From positions 1 to 64,000 of the forward strand of contig NZ_JAOTBE010000008.1 of NCBI RefSeq assembly GCF_026162645.1: a DNA stretch of 64,000 bases, written 5' to 3'. The notes under the pieces were generated by a model. That model was not told where the DNA came from and did not search any database. It was given only the letters and a program-made list of their open reading frames with translations. Positions 24,608-32,364 of the stretch are shown in pieces (position 1 is the first letter of the stretch; the number at the start of each line of letters is the position of its first letter). The stretch is from Paracoccus rhizosphaerae. GTDB lineage: Bacteria > Pseudomonadota > Alphaproteobacteria > Rhodobacterales > Rhodobacteraceae. Position numbers and translations under genes: made by a program.

Positions 24608-26479
24608 ATGAAACCCGAAACCATCGCCCCGGCCTCCATCCAGTATTTTCCGCTGGCGCAACTCTATCTGTCCGACCTGAACCCGCGTCAGGACGCCGAC
24701 CCGGAAGGGATCGACCTGCTGGCCGACAGCCTTGCCATGATCGGCCTGATCCAGAACCTGTCCGGCATCCTCGATGGAGAGGGCCGCGTAGGTATCGTCG
24801 CGGGAGGCCGCAGGCTGCGGGCCATCGCCCGCGCCGTCGAGCGTGACGCCACCGTCACCGAACGCCACCCGGAACTGGCCTCCATCCCGGTTCGCATCGC
24901 GCCCGACGAGGCCACCGCCCGCGCATGGGCCAGTGCCGAGAACGCGGCGCGGGAGGACTTGGCCCCCGCTGACGAAATCCGCGCCTATGGCCGGATGAAG
25001 GAGGCAGGCGCGGACGTGTCGGCCATTGCCCGCAGCTTTGGAAAGACCGAGGCCCATGTGTATCGCCGCCTTGCCTTGGCAGCCCTGCCCGCCCTCGTTC
25101 TGGACGCGCTGAAAGAGGGCGCGATCAGCCTTGGCATGGCGAAAGCCTTTACCGTGTCGCAGGACGAGGCATTGACCCTGACCATTCTGGCCGAGGTGAA
25201 GGGCCGCGACGTGTCGGAACACCGCATCAAGCAGGCGTTGCAGCCCGCCGCCGTCAGCGCCACCGACCGCCGCGCCCGCTTTGTCGGACTGGACGCCTAC
25301 GAGGCCGCAGGCGGCAGCCTGACCCGCGACCTGTTCAGCGACACCGTGGCGCTGCACGATGCCGATCTGTTGCAGGACCTGTTCACCGAGCGCCTGAACG
25401 CCGAGGCCGGGAAGCTGGCCGCAGGCTGGAAGTGGGCCGAGGTCATGGCCGACGAATATGTCTCCTATTCCGTCACCGAGAAGCTGGCCCGCCTTTACCC
25501 GGTCGAGGGTGATCTGACGGAGGAACAGGCCGAGCGGTATGACGAACTGGCCGAACTGGCGAACGCCGACGCCTTGGACGAGGACGGGCAAGCCGAACTT
25601 GAGGCTCTGGACGCGATCATCAAGGGCGACTTCACCGACGCGCAACGCGCCGTGGCGGGCTACTATGTCTATGTCAGCCACAGCGGCACCGTGCAAATGA
25701 GCGGTCCGTGGGTGCGGACCGAGGACCGGGCCGCAGCCATCGAGGCCGAGGTCCTGACCGGCCATGCCGCCCATGCGGACGGCGGCGATGCCGCGCCCGC
25801 GCCAAAGTCGCCCTATTCCGGCGCACTGGTCGAGGACATGAAGGCGATCCGGCTGGCCGCGATCCAGACCGCCCTGCTGGACAAGCCGGACATGGTGTTC
25901 GACCTGCTGGCCTTCGGATTGTCGCTGGTCTCTGGCGTCAACACGAACGTCTTTGACCTGTCGCCGGGACGCCCCATGAACTGCCCGAGCAAGACGGACG
26001 GTCTGGAATGGTCTGACCGGCTGGCCCATCCCCCGGCAGGACATGAGGCATGGAGCCGCCCGGAGTTGCGGGTTGAGGATCTGGCGGCAGCCTTCCGCGA
26101 CTTCACGGCGGCAGGCAAGAAGGCCCGCAATGCCGCACTGGTGGAAGGCATGGCCCGCACCCTGCCCTATGGCGCAGGCAATGCCGATTTCTTTGCGCTG
26201 ATCGAGGCCGACAGCGGGGCCAGCATCCGCAAGGTCTGGACGCCAACCGCCGAGAACTTCTTCAACCGCGTCAGCGCCGACTATCTGGACAGCCTGCATC
26301 TGGACCTGACCGGCTGCGATCCCGAGTGCAACGGCTTCAAGGCCCACAAGGCGCAGAAGAAAGCAGAAAAGGCCCGCTGCATGGAACGGCTGTTCAGTGA
26401 TGCCGAGTATCAGAAGGCATGGCGCCTCACAGCGGAGGCAAAGGCCCGGATCGACGCTTGGGTGCCGGATTGCTTCTGA
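24608..26479 (+). CDS. Large ParB/RepB/Spo0J-type protein
   Basis: 623 residues. The N-terminus has the ParB nuclease-like domain: LYLSDLNPRQ, the GxxxxLADSLAMIGLIQNL region and GRRRLRA-like AGGRRLRAIA. Next come ENAAREDLAPADEIRAY and the HTH VSAIARSFGKTEAHVYRRLAL (about residues 135-160). The long C-terminal part (residues 250-623) is unlike segregation ParB and has NCPSKTDGLEW and a zinc-like Cys pair (GCDPEC). This type is common on accessory plasmids and is not paired with a ParA here. It may be a transcription or nuclease-type CTP switch rather than a partition protein. Confidence 0.85.
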   Translation: MKPETIAPASIQYFPLAQLYLSDLNPRQDADPEGIDLLADSLAMIGLIQNLSGILDGEGRVGIVAGGRRLRAIARAVERDATVTERHPELASIPVRIAPDEATARAWASAENAAREDLAPADEIRAYGRMKEAGADVSAIARSFGKTEAHVYRRLALAALPALVLDALKEGAISLGMAKAFTVSQDEALTLTILAEVKGRDVSEHRIKQALQPAAVSATDRRARFVGLDAYEAAGGSLTRDLFSDTVALHDADLLQDLFTERLNAEAGKLAAGWKWAEVMADEYVSYSVTEKLARLYPVEGDLTEEQAERYDELAELANADALDEDGQAELEALDAIIKGDFTDAQRAVAGYYVYVSHSGTVQMSGPWVRTEDRAAAIEAEVLTGHAAHADGGDAAPAPKSPYSGALVEDMKAIRLAAIQTALLDKPDMVFDLLAFGLSLVSGVNTNVFDLSPGRPMNCPSKTDGLEWSDRLAHPPAGHEAWSRPELRVEDLAAAFRDFTAAGKKARNAALVEGMARTLPYGAGNADFFALIEADSGASIRKVWTPTAENFFNRVSADYLDSLHLDLTGCDPECNGFKAHKAQKKAEKARCMERLFSDAEYQKAWRLTAEAKARIDAWVPDCF

Positions 26480-26490
26480 TCTGAAAACAG

Positions 26491-26524
26491 CCGGGGGCGC
26501 AGACGACAAAGACCCCGCCCCCGG
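26491..26524 (+). terminator. GC-rich hairpin after parB-like gene
   Basis: Perfect 8-bp stem CCGGGGGC/GCCCCCGG with an 18-base loop, starting 11 bases after the ParB-like stop. No T-run follows (ATTACTCTAAAAAAAC instead), so it may be a processing or attenuator hairpin rather than a full terminator. Confidence 0.45.
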
Positions 26525-26555
26525 ATTACTCTAAAAAAACAGGGGAAGCAGGCAC

Positions 26556-26762
26556 ATGCCACAACAACCTAAAGATGAGCAAGCCTGGAACGCGGAACAG
26601 ATCGACGCCTTGCGGGCCTATTGCGCCCAGCATGGCCGACGCTGGAAAAGCCGCCTTCTGGCCGAATGGCTATCCTCGACGGGCGGCGAAGGGCCGGAGC
26701 TTCGCCAGGTCCGCAACACCTTCGGCCCGTCCTGGCTGCTGAACTATCGCCTGCCCGACTGA
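26556..26762 (+). CDS. Small hypothetical protein (68 aa)
   Basis: 68 residues, basic, with Trp-rich ends: QAWNAEQIDALRAYC, GRRWKSRLLAEW and FGPSWLLNYRLPD. No family recognised. The ATG at 26556 follows AGGGGAAG by a suitable distance. It is followed by a strong terminator, so it is the last gene of the DUF3768-ParB operon. Confidence 0.65.
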   Translation: MPQQPKDEQAWNAEQIDALRAYCAQHGRRWKSRLLAEWLSSTGGEGPELRQVRNTFGPSWLLNYRLPD

Positions 26763-26797
26763 CATTCCCATTCCTTCAGCGACGAAGGTTCACTTGG

Positions 26798-26825
26798 CCC
26801 CGCCTCGTGCGGGGCTTCTTTTTTG
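26798..26825 (+). terminator. Rho-independent terminator after 26556-26762 gene
   Basis: Stem CCCCGC/GCGGGG around a CTCGT loop, followed by CTTCTTTTTT. This is a textbook intrinsic terminator on the plus strand ending the DUF3768-ParB operon. Confidence 0.85.
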
Positions 26826-26923
26826 CCGCTGCTGGCTCAGGTTTCCCCTGTCCTGTCACCGGCTGGCCGGCGCCAGGACAGGGGCGGCGCTCAGGCCGCG
26901 CCGGGCCGCCGCTGTGCGGCTTT

Positions 26924-27802
26924 TCATGCTTTTGGGAGCGGACGCGTGGGGAACTTGCGTTGCCAAGTTTCGATGAGAAAGAGCGCGGCAGTGCTTGCAG
27001 CATGGATTGACAGCCGAGCAATTCGTGCGTCAATGCGGGCATATCCCCTTTCGCGACCGTGCGCGTCGCCCCCGTGGGTGCGCAGCGATCCAACCCCCCC
27101 AATAACCGTGTTCAGGCCAGACAGAATTTGCCGCACATCATTGGCAATCAATGGGTCAATGTCGGTGCGGTCGGGAGACAGGCCAAGCGGTTGCTTCACA
27201 GCATTGTAGAGGCCCTGCACATCCTTCTTTGCAGGGAGAGGTTGCCCGAGTTCGAGGAGAATTGACCGGCATACGCTTTCGATCGTGCTACATGCGGCGG
27301 TTACAGCATCCTCGGGGTCGGTCTGGCTGCTGGCAAGGGCGCGGTCCAGATCCCGGCTCACCGTATCGAAGTCGATTACCTCTGATAGACCAGCAAGCTC
27401 TGCGAGAACAGGCACACCTTTGCCTGCTTCTAGAAGGCGTATCCGAGTGCCTTGCTGTTGCAGCTCAAAGCCGTCGAAGCGAAGGACGCGATTGAGATAG
27501 TCCAGCACGGCATTGTGACGTTCAGGCTCATGGATGAAGTCGCGAGGATCGGCGGCTGCTTCAATGATCCTTGTAAGGTGCGACGCTGCCTCAAAGCCGT
27601 TGTTGAGCCTGTTGAGACACTTCACAAGCGACGGGACGCGAGAACCCTCAACTGTAAAGGCGACGTTACAGCCCCGCATGAATTTTTCGATTTTCGGCCC
27701 ACTGCGGTAGATGCCAACAGGAGGTGTCAGGTCATTGCCGCCACCCCCGCTGATGATCTCGGCAATAGCATCAATGCTTTGAGGCGATAGCGGAAACGGC
27801 AT
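26924..27802 (-). CDS. Abortive-infection C-terminal domain protein (Abi_C)
   Basis: 292 residues. The C-terminal half has the Abi_C pattern: AACSTIESVCRSILLELG, then LSPDRTDIDPLIANDVRQIL, SGLNTVIGGVGSLRTHGGDAHGRERG and ASTAALFLIETW. The N-terminal 150 residues are a separate domain without a recognised motif. Proteins with this C-terminus include AbiJ-type and other phage-defence factors, so an abortive-infection role is plausible but inferred. It is a single gene on the minus strand between the ParB operon and vapBC. Confidence 0.75.
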   Translation of the reverse strand: MPFPLSPQSIDAIAEIISGGGGNDLTPPVGIYRSGPKIEKFMRGCNVAFTVEGSRVPSLVKCLNRLNNGFEAASHLTRIIEAAADPRDFIHEPERHNAVLDYLNRVLRFDGFELQQQGTRIRLLEAGKGVPVLAELAGLSEVIDFDTVSRDLDRALASSQTDPEDAVTAACSTIESVCRSILLELGQPLPAKKDVQGLYNAVKQPLGLSPDRTDIDPLIANDVRQILSGLNTVIGGVGSLRTHGGDAHGRERGYARIDARIARLSIHAASTAALFLIETWQRKFPTRPLPKA

Positions 27803-27891
27803 GGTTGCAAGTCGTCTTTTCGATGAAGCAGGTTAATGTTGCCATCATGTATGACGGTCATAACGGAAGAGCCCTTGGGAGCTTGTTCGGA

Positions 27892-28317
27892 TTATGCCAC
27901 ATCAGTTTTAGAGAAATCATCGCCCTTGTAGAGCAAGGGCACATGAAAGGCTTTCGCGCAGGCATAGGACAAAGCATCGCCCATGTTGAGTTGCGCCGGA
28001 TGCCCGACAACCTTTCCATAGACCGACAGCGCCCGGATCGCCTCGGCCCCCATGCTGCCCGTGATGTGCATTTCCTTGGCCTCAAGCGCCTTCAGCAGCT
28101 CATCGACAAGAGGCGTCGCGGCGGCAAAGTCCTCGGCTGTCGCCGGGCCTTTGCCGCGCCGCTCGACCCGCTTGCGCACAAGGGCAAGGGTCGCCTCCAA
28201 GCGCACAATGGGCGAATAGCGCAGGGTGCCTCGCGCGGCCTCCATCGCCTTCAGGAACGCAGGGCCATCCTCTTCCTGCAACAGCACGGCGGCGACAACG
28301 CTGGCGTCGAGAAACAT
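27892..28317 (-). CDS. vapC: VapC-type PIN-domain toxin
   Basis: A 141-residue PIN ribonuclease toxin. Acidic residues are at FLDASVV (Asp near 4), the Glu of VRLEATLAL, and Asp in NMGDALSYACAKAF and the final KGDDFSKTD. Its ATG (28317) overlaps the vapB stop by 1 base (TGATG). It would cleave tRNA or other RNA unless bound by VapB. Confidence 0.92.
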   Translation of the reverse strand: MFLDASVVAAVLLQEEDGPAFLKAMEAARGTLRYSPIVRLEATLALVRKRVERRGKGPATAEDFAAATPLVDELLKALEAKEMHITGSMGAEAIRALSVYGKVVGHPAQLNMGDALSYACAKAFHVPLLYKGDDFSKTDVA

Positions 28318-28571
28318 CAGTCCTCGCCCCACTGTTCGTCCATGAACGCCTTGTCTGCCGCAATGTCGCTGCCGGTGGACACAAATCCCGCTTCCGCTGC
28401 CCGGCGCTGTATCCGCGCAACCCTGTCCGTCAGGGACTCCTTGGCAGCGAGAGCGTTCAACTGATCGGACAAGGCACGGCGAACAGCCTCCGTCTTGTTC
28501 GTCATGCCGGTGGCCGCAAGATACTGATCGACAAGCGTATCCACCGCAGGGTCTTTGATGTAGAGTGGCAT
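28317..28571 (-). CDS. vapB: VapB-type antitoxin
   Basis: 84 residues from the ATG at 28571. The N-terminal RHH-like segment IKDPAVDTLVDQYLAATGMTNKTEAVRRAL binds DNA, and the C-terminus is acidic (DKAFMDEQWGED). An upstream in-frame ATG at 28592 would put the start inside the operator, so I prefer 28571. It is the first gene of vapBC. Confidence 0.9.
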   Translation of the reverse strand: MPLYIKDPAVDTLVDQYLAATGMTNKTEAVRRALSDQLNALAAKESLTDRVARIQRRAAEAGFVSTGSDIAADKAFMDEQWGED

Positions 28572-28639
28572 GGTATATCCTCGCTTTGACATAAGTATAT
28601 CCTTTGAGGATATATAGGCAACCTAAGATTGGATATACC
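28572..28639. promoter_or_regulatory. vapBC operator cluster
   Basis: A perfect 8-bp inverted repeat TATATCCT-TTG-AGGATATA lies at 28596-28614. An outer pair GGTATATCC (28572-28580) and GGATATACC (28631-28639) repeats the same half-site in inverted orientation. Four half-sites upstream of vapB suit cooperative binding by a VapB-VapC complex. The AT-rich stretch contrasts with the surrounding GC-rich DNA. Confidence 0.7.
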
Positions 28640-28642
28640 ATC

Positions 28643-28829
28643 GGGCGTCCCCCTTCGGGTCGCGTCCCCGGTTCCGGCCGCAGGCGGCCTCCACCCGAGC
28701 TGGTCAGGGCGATGCTCCCGGCTGCGGCGTGCGGATGCCTGTCTCGTCCCGAGCCAGTCCCTCGCCCGCCGGTCCTGGTCGCCCTGCCCTGCCCATCTCG
28801 TCCCTTCGGGTGGGACCGCTGACGCGGGC
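28643..28829 (+). repeat. Plasmid leader repeat, copy B (first 187 bp)
   Basis: This matches the first ~189 bp of copy A (23159-23347) and the same part of copy D almost base for base. It stops abruptly after GACGCGGGC. The rest of the repeat reappears 10 kb to the right as copy C, which suggests that a cargo segment split one ancestral copy. From 28830 to 29060 I see no gene. Confidence 0.85.
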
Positions 28830-29060
28830 AGTTGGGTGACAGCTTTGCGGGACGAAGGGGCCGTTCAGAGGTCTGAATTCAACGGCCTCTTCAGATACCG
28901 ACCTTTCGCTGATTTCTTAAGAATCTAGACAGTAAGTATGGCTCGGGTCTGCGAAGCCGCGGCCAAGCCTCCCCCATCGTTCGGCATTGTGATCGGCGAC
29001 GGTTTGCTTCATATCAGCGGTTGCTGATACCTTATTCCTTCCAAGCATTGATGGCAGGCT

Positions 29061-29639
29061 ATGAGTTCGAAGGATAACCAAGAACAGCGGCGCCGGAGCG
29101 GACGGCCGCTCATGATTTTGCCTATTCTTCTGTTTGGGTTGCTGGGCGTAGTCTTCTACTGGGGCCTCTGGAACAACGACGACCGGTTGCCCTCGACGCT
29201 GATCGGAAGACCAATCCCGGAATTCGCGCTCCCGCCCATCGAAGGGCGGCAGGACGGCCTAGCCTCGGCGAACCTGCTAGACCAGGTTTCTCTCGTCAAC
29301 GTCTGGGCGTCGTGGTGCGTCCCCTGCCGCACGGAGAACCCGCTTCTCGTCGATCTTGCCGAAGCGGGCACCGTTCCGATCTACGGTATCAACTACAAGG
29401 ACAATGCCGAGGAGGCGCTGGGTTTCCTCGAAGAGCTCGGCGATCCCTTCACCCGCATCGGCGCGGACCGATCAGGCCGCGTTGCGATAGACTGGGGCGT
29501 CTATGGAGTGCCGGAAACATACATAATCGACGCCGAGGGGCGCATTGCATACAAGCATGTCGGCCCCTTTGATCAGGCCTCGCTTGAGGAGGACATTCTG
29601 CCGGTCGTGCGCCGGTTGCAGGCTGAGAGCGACCCGTGA
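29061..29639 (+). CDS. ccmG: CcmG/DsbE-like periplasmic thioredoxin
   Basis: 192 residues. One N-terminal membrane anchor (residues 17-38) precedes a thioredoxin fold with active site WASWCVPCRTENP near residue 87 and GVYGVPETYIID (cis-Pro) near 150. The family keeps periplasmic thiols, such as the apocytochrome CxxCH, reduced. It starts the thiol-redox cassette with tlpA and ccdA; its stop overlaps the next start by 4 bases. No haem lyase or other ccm genes are present, so it may serve another substrate. Confidence 0.9.
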   Translation: MSSKDNQEQRRRSGRPLMILPILLFGLLGVVFYWGLWNNDDRLPSTLIGRPIPEFALPPIEGRQDGLASANLLDQVSLVNVWASWCVPCRTENPLLVDLAEAGTVPIYGINYKDNAEEALGFLEELGDPFTRIGADRSGRVAIDWGVYGVPETYIIDAEGRIAYKHVGPFDQASLEEDILPVVRRLQAESDP

Positions 29640-30157
29640 GGCGACGTGACGTCCTTGCCGGAGTCTTGGCGCTTGCGGCAAGCCCTGCCTCCGCCCGACC
29701 ACCGATCCCTAATCACGGGACTCCGCGTGATCTCCTGTCGCCGCCTTTCGTGGATGGAGATGGACGGAATCTGACGCTGGCGGACTTCGAGGGACGTGTC
29801 GTGCTTCTGAACATTTGGGCGACCTGGTGCCCGCCTTGTCGCGAGGAGATGCCGACGCTCGACGCGCTGCAAGCGCGCCTCGGCGGATCGGATTTTCATG
29901 TTCTGCCGCTGTCGATCGATCGGGCCGGTCTCGAACCTGTGCGCCGCTTCTACCGAGAGACCGGCATTCGCAACCTCGATCTCTATATCGCGGAGGATAC
30001 GCGCGCGATGCTGGCCTTGGCCGTGGTGGGCCTGCCGACAACGATTCTGATCGACCGCATTGGGCGCGAGCGCGGGCGCCTCGCAGGCCCGGCCGAATGG
30101 AACAGCCCCGAAGCCGTTGCGCAGATAAGCGCTCTTATTGACGAACGTAAGCAATAG
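29636..30157 (+). CDS. TlpA-like secreted thioredoxin
   Basis: 173 residues, starting at a GTG that overlaps the ccmG stop. A short signal peptide (VLAGVLALAASPASA) precedes a thioredoxin fold with WATWCPPCREEMP near residue 63 and VVGLPTTILIDR near 130. It is a periplasmic disulfide reductase that would receive electrons from CcdA downstream. Confidence 0.9.
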   Translation: MRRRDVLAGVLALAASPASARPPIPNHGTPRDLLSPPFVDGDGRNLTLADFEGRVVLLNIWATWCPPCREEMPTLDALQARLGGSDFHVLPLSIDRAGLEPVRRFYRETGIRNLDLYIAEDTRAMLALAVVGLPTTILIDRIGRERGRLAGPAEWNSPEAVAQISALIDERKQ

Positions 30158-30239
30158 GACATGGAAAAGCACGACGACCGCGCCAGCCGTTCCGCTCCGT
30201 GCGCACACGTGGTGGCGGTCTACCGATCAGTTTGGAGAT

Positions 30240-30974
30240 GTGGATTTGATTGAACTTTCCGCTCTTGGACTAATGGCGGCATTGCTGGCCGGTGCCGTTT
30301 CCTTTCTGTCGCCCTGCGTGCTGCCGCTCGTGCCCGGCTACGTATCCTACGTTGCCGGACGTACGGTCACCGGCAGTGCAGCGCCTTCGAAGGGGCGGGC
30401 CGTCTGGCTCAGCTTCTGTTTCGTCCTTGGCTTCTCCACGATATTTATCGCGCTTGGGGCCTCTGCCACCGCGCTCGGTCAGGCGCTGCTGCAGTGGCGC
30501 TACGAACTCAACCTCGTCGGCGGCGCGATCGTGATCCTGTTCGGTCTGTTCATGATCGGGGCAGCGCGCCTGTCGGCCATGGAGCGCGACCTGCGTTTTC
30601 ATCTCGACCTGCCGGGCGGGCAACCGGTCGCCTCCTACGTGCTCGGACTCGCCTTCGGTTTCGGCTGGACACCGTGCATCGGGCCGATCCTCGGCGCCAT
30701 CCTAACCGCCAGCGCGACAAGCGCGACGATTGGCGAGGGCGTCGCATTGCTTGCCTTCTACTCGGCCGGCCTTGGGATCCCGTTTCTAGTCGTCGCGGGG
30801 TTCACCGACAGTATTGCCGGCAGGCTGCGCGGCATCGGTCGTTGGGGTCGCCGCCTGCATCAGGCTGCGGGCGGCGTCATGATCCTGATGGGTTTGGCGA
30901 TGATGACCGGGCGGTTGAGCGCACTGGCCTACTGGCTGCTGGACACCTTCCCTGTCCTTGCGCGGATCGGGTGA
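30240..30974 (+). CDS. ccdA: CcdA-type thiol electron transporter
   Basis: 244 residues with six membrane helices. The two redox Cys are in SFLSPCVLPLVPGY and FGWTPCIGPIL. It moves electrons from cytosolic thioredoxin to the periplasmic thioredoxins encoded upstream. I chose the GTG at 30240 (TTTGGAG upstream) because the family protein is about 240 residues; the frame is open further upstream to 30138 but overlaps tlpA. The next gene starts 4 bases after its stop. Confidence 0.9.
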   Translation: MDLIELSALGLMAALLAGAVSFLSPCVLPLVPGYVSYVAGRTVTGSAAPSKGRAVWLSFCFVLGFSTIFIALGASATALGQALLQWRYELNLVGGAIVILFGLFMIGAARLSAMERDLRFHLDLPGGQPVASYVLGLAFGFGWTPCIGPILGAILTASATSATIGEGVALLAFYSAGLGIPFLVVAGFTDSIAGRLRGIGRWGRRLHQAAGGVMILMGLAMMTGRLSALAYWLLDTFPVLARIG

Positions 30975-30978
30975 ACAG

Positions 30979-31593
30979 ATGCGACTGTACGAGAAACATA
31001 TCCTCCCTCGGCTGACGCATCTGGCGATGGGCCAGGATCAACTTCTTCCCTACCGGCGCCGCGCCGCCTCCGGGCTGCATGGACGTGTGCTGGAGATCGG
31101 GATCGGCTCGGGCCTGAACCTTGCGCTCTACCCCGAGGCCGTGCGTCAGATCATCGGTGTTGACCCGTCGCCCGAACTCCTCTCTCGGGCCGCGCAAACC
31201 TCCCATGGCCTGATGCCCGCGGCCGAGATGATCGAGGGCGTGGCCGAAGCATTGCCGCTCGAAGATCGCAGCGTCGATTGCGTCGTCGCCACCTGGACAC
31301 TCTGCAGCGTTTCGGAACCGGAGAAGGCTCTCGCCGAGATCCGGCGCGTTCTCAAGCCGGATGGCGTCTTCCGCTTCGTCGAGCATGGCCTGGCGCCCGG
31401 ACCCCGTATCCGGCGCTGGCAACGCTGGCTGACGCCTGTCTGGAAACACTGCGCCGGGAACTGCCATCTTGACCGCCCGACGGCCGACTTGATCGAGACA
31501 AGCGGCTTCCGCATGGAGCGGCTCAACACCGGTTACGCGACAGGTCCGAAGCCCTTGGTTTTCATGTATGAGGGACAAGCTCGCCTCTACTGA
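30979..31593 (+). CDS. Class I SAM-dependent methyltransferase, METTL7-like
   Basis: 204 residues. The SAM motif I is VLEIGIGSGLNL, motif post-I is IGVDPSPELL, and CVVATWTLCSVSEPEKALAEI with RRVLKPDGVFRFVEHG follows. The overall pattern, including PVWKHCAGNCHLDR, resembles the METTL7/UbiE group, some of which methylate small thiols such as hydrogen sulfide. In this thiol/sulfide cargo a thiol methyltransferase is plausible (inference). It is coupled to ccdA. Confidence 0.75.
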   Translation: MRLYEKHILPRLTHLAMGQDQLLPYRRRAASGLHGRVLEIGIGSGLNLALYPEAVRQIIGVDPSPELLSRAAQTSHGLMPAAEMIEGVAEALPLEDRSVDCVVATWTLCSVSEPEKALAEIRRVLKPDGVFRFVEHGLAPGPRIRRWQRWLTPVWKHCAGNCHLDRPTADLIETSGFRMERLNTGYATGPKPLVFMYEGQARLY

Positions 31594-31704
31594 GGAAGCT
31601 TGGAAACAGGACAATCTCGGCTTTCGATCCGTGGCGCAACTGATGGCAAGGTAGCCAATTCTCGCCTCGAACTTTCGCCGAAAATTTTGCGGTGATGAGG
31701 TGTT

Positions 31705-32364
31705 ATGAGCAGTCATCAAGATAACCGGCAGGCCAATCTGACGCGCGGCATCCGGGTCGAGATCGCCAGCCTCGTCTACAACATCATCGAGGTCGTCGTA
31801 TCCGTCACCGTGGGACTTCTGACCGGCAGCGCAGCGCTGGTGAGTTGGGGCCTCGACAGTACGGTCGAGGCCACCTCGGCTGCGACTCTGATCTGGCGCT
31901 TGAAGAGTGAGGTGGACGGTGCCGACAAGCGCACGGTCCTGCACCGCAAGAAGGTCGCGCTCTACGTGGTTGCCTGTGCCTTCTGGATCGTCGTCGCGGC
32001 GATCCTCTACGAGGCGGTCTCCGCCTTCATTTCGCAGAAGGCGCCGGGCTTCAACTGGTGGGGTATCGCGATTCTGGGTGCTTCGCTCGTGGCCAACCCG
32101 TTCCTCGCCTGGGGCAAGTATCGCTACGGCAAGCGGCTCGATGCGCCCGCCCTGAAGTACGATGCCAAGGACACCATGATCTGCCAGTATCAGACGATCG
32201 TGGTGTTGGCCGGGATCGGTCTGACGCAATGGATGGGCTGGTGGTGGGCCGACCCGGTGGCGGCGCTTCTGATCGTGCCCTACGTTGCATGGGAGGCGTT
32301 CGAGGCCACGAAGGGTGCGCGGTCGGTCGATCCGGACGAGGGCGAAGCTACTGCCGAGGCCTGA
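31705..32364 (+). CDS. Cation-transporter-like membrane protein (CDF-like)
   Basis: 219 residues with five or six hydrophobic helices. TGSAALVSWGLDSTVEATSAATLIWRL and MGWWWADPVAALLIVPYVAWEAFE correspond to the two metal-site helices of cation diffusion facilitators, but the usual HxxxD pattern is altered (LDSTVE, WADPVAA). It lacks the C-terminal cytosolic domain. Substrate unknown. Its 3' end overlaps the convergent P450 gene by 17 bases. Confidence 0.7.
   Translation: MSSHQDNRQANLTRGIRVEIASLVYNIIEVVVSVTVGLLTGSAALVSWGLDSTVEATSAATLIWRLKSEVDGADKRTVLHRKKVALYVVACAFWIVVAAILYEAVSAFISQKAPGFNWWGIAILGASLVANPFLAWGKYRYGKRLDAPALKYDAKDTMICQYQTIVVLAGIGLTQWMGWWWADPVAALLIVPYVAWEAFEATKGARSVDPDEGEATAEA

Noticed and set aside
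24371-26509. Long minus-strand open frame opposite the ParB-like gene
   Set aside because: Mirror frame of a well-supported coding gene with ParB motifs; no domain or ribosome site on its own strand.
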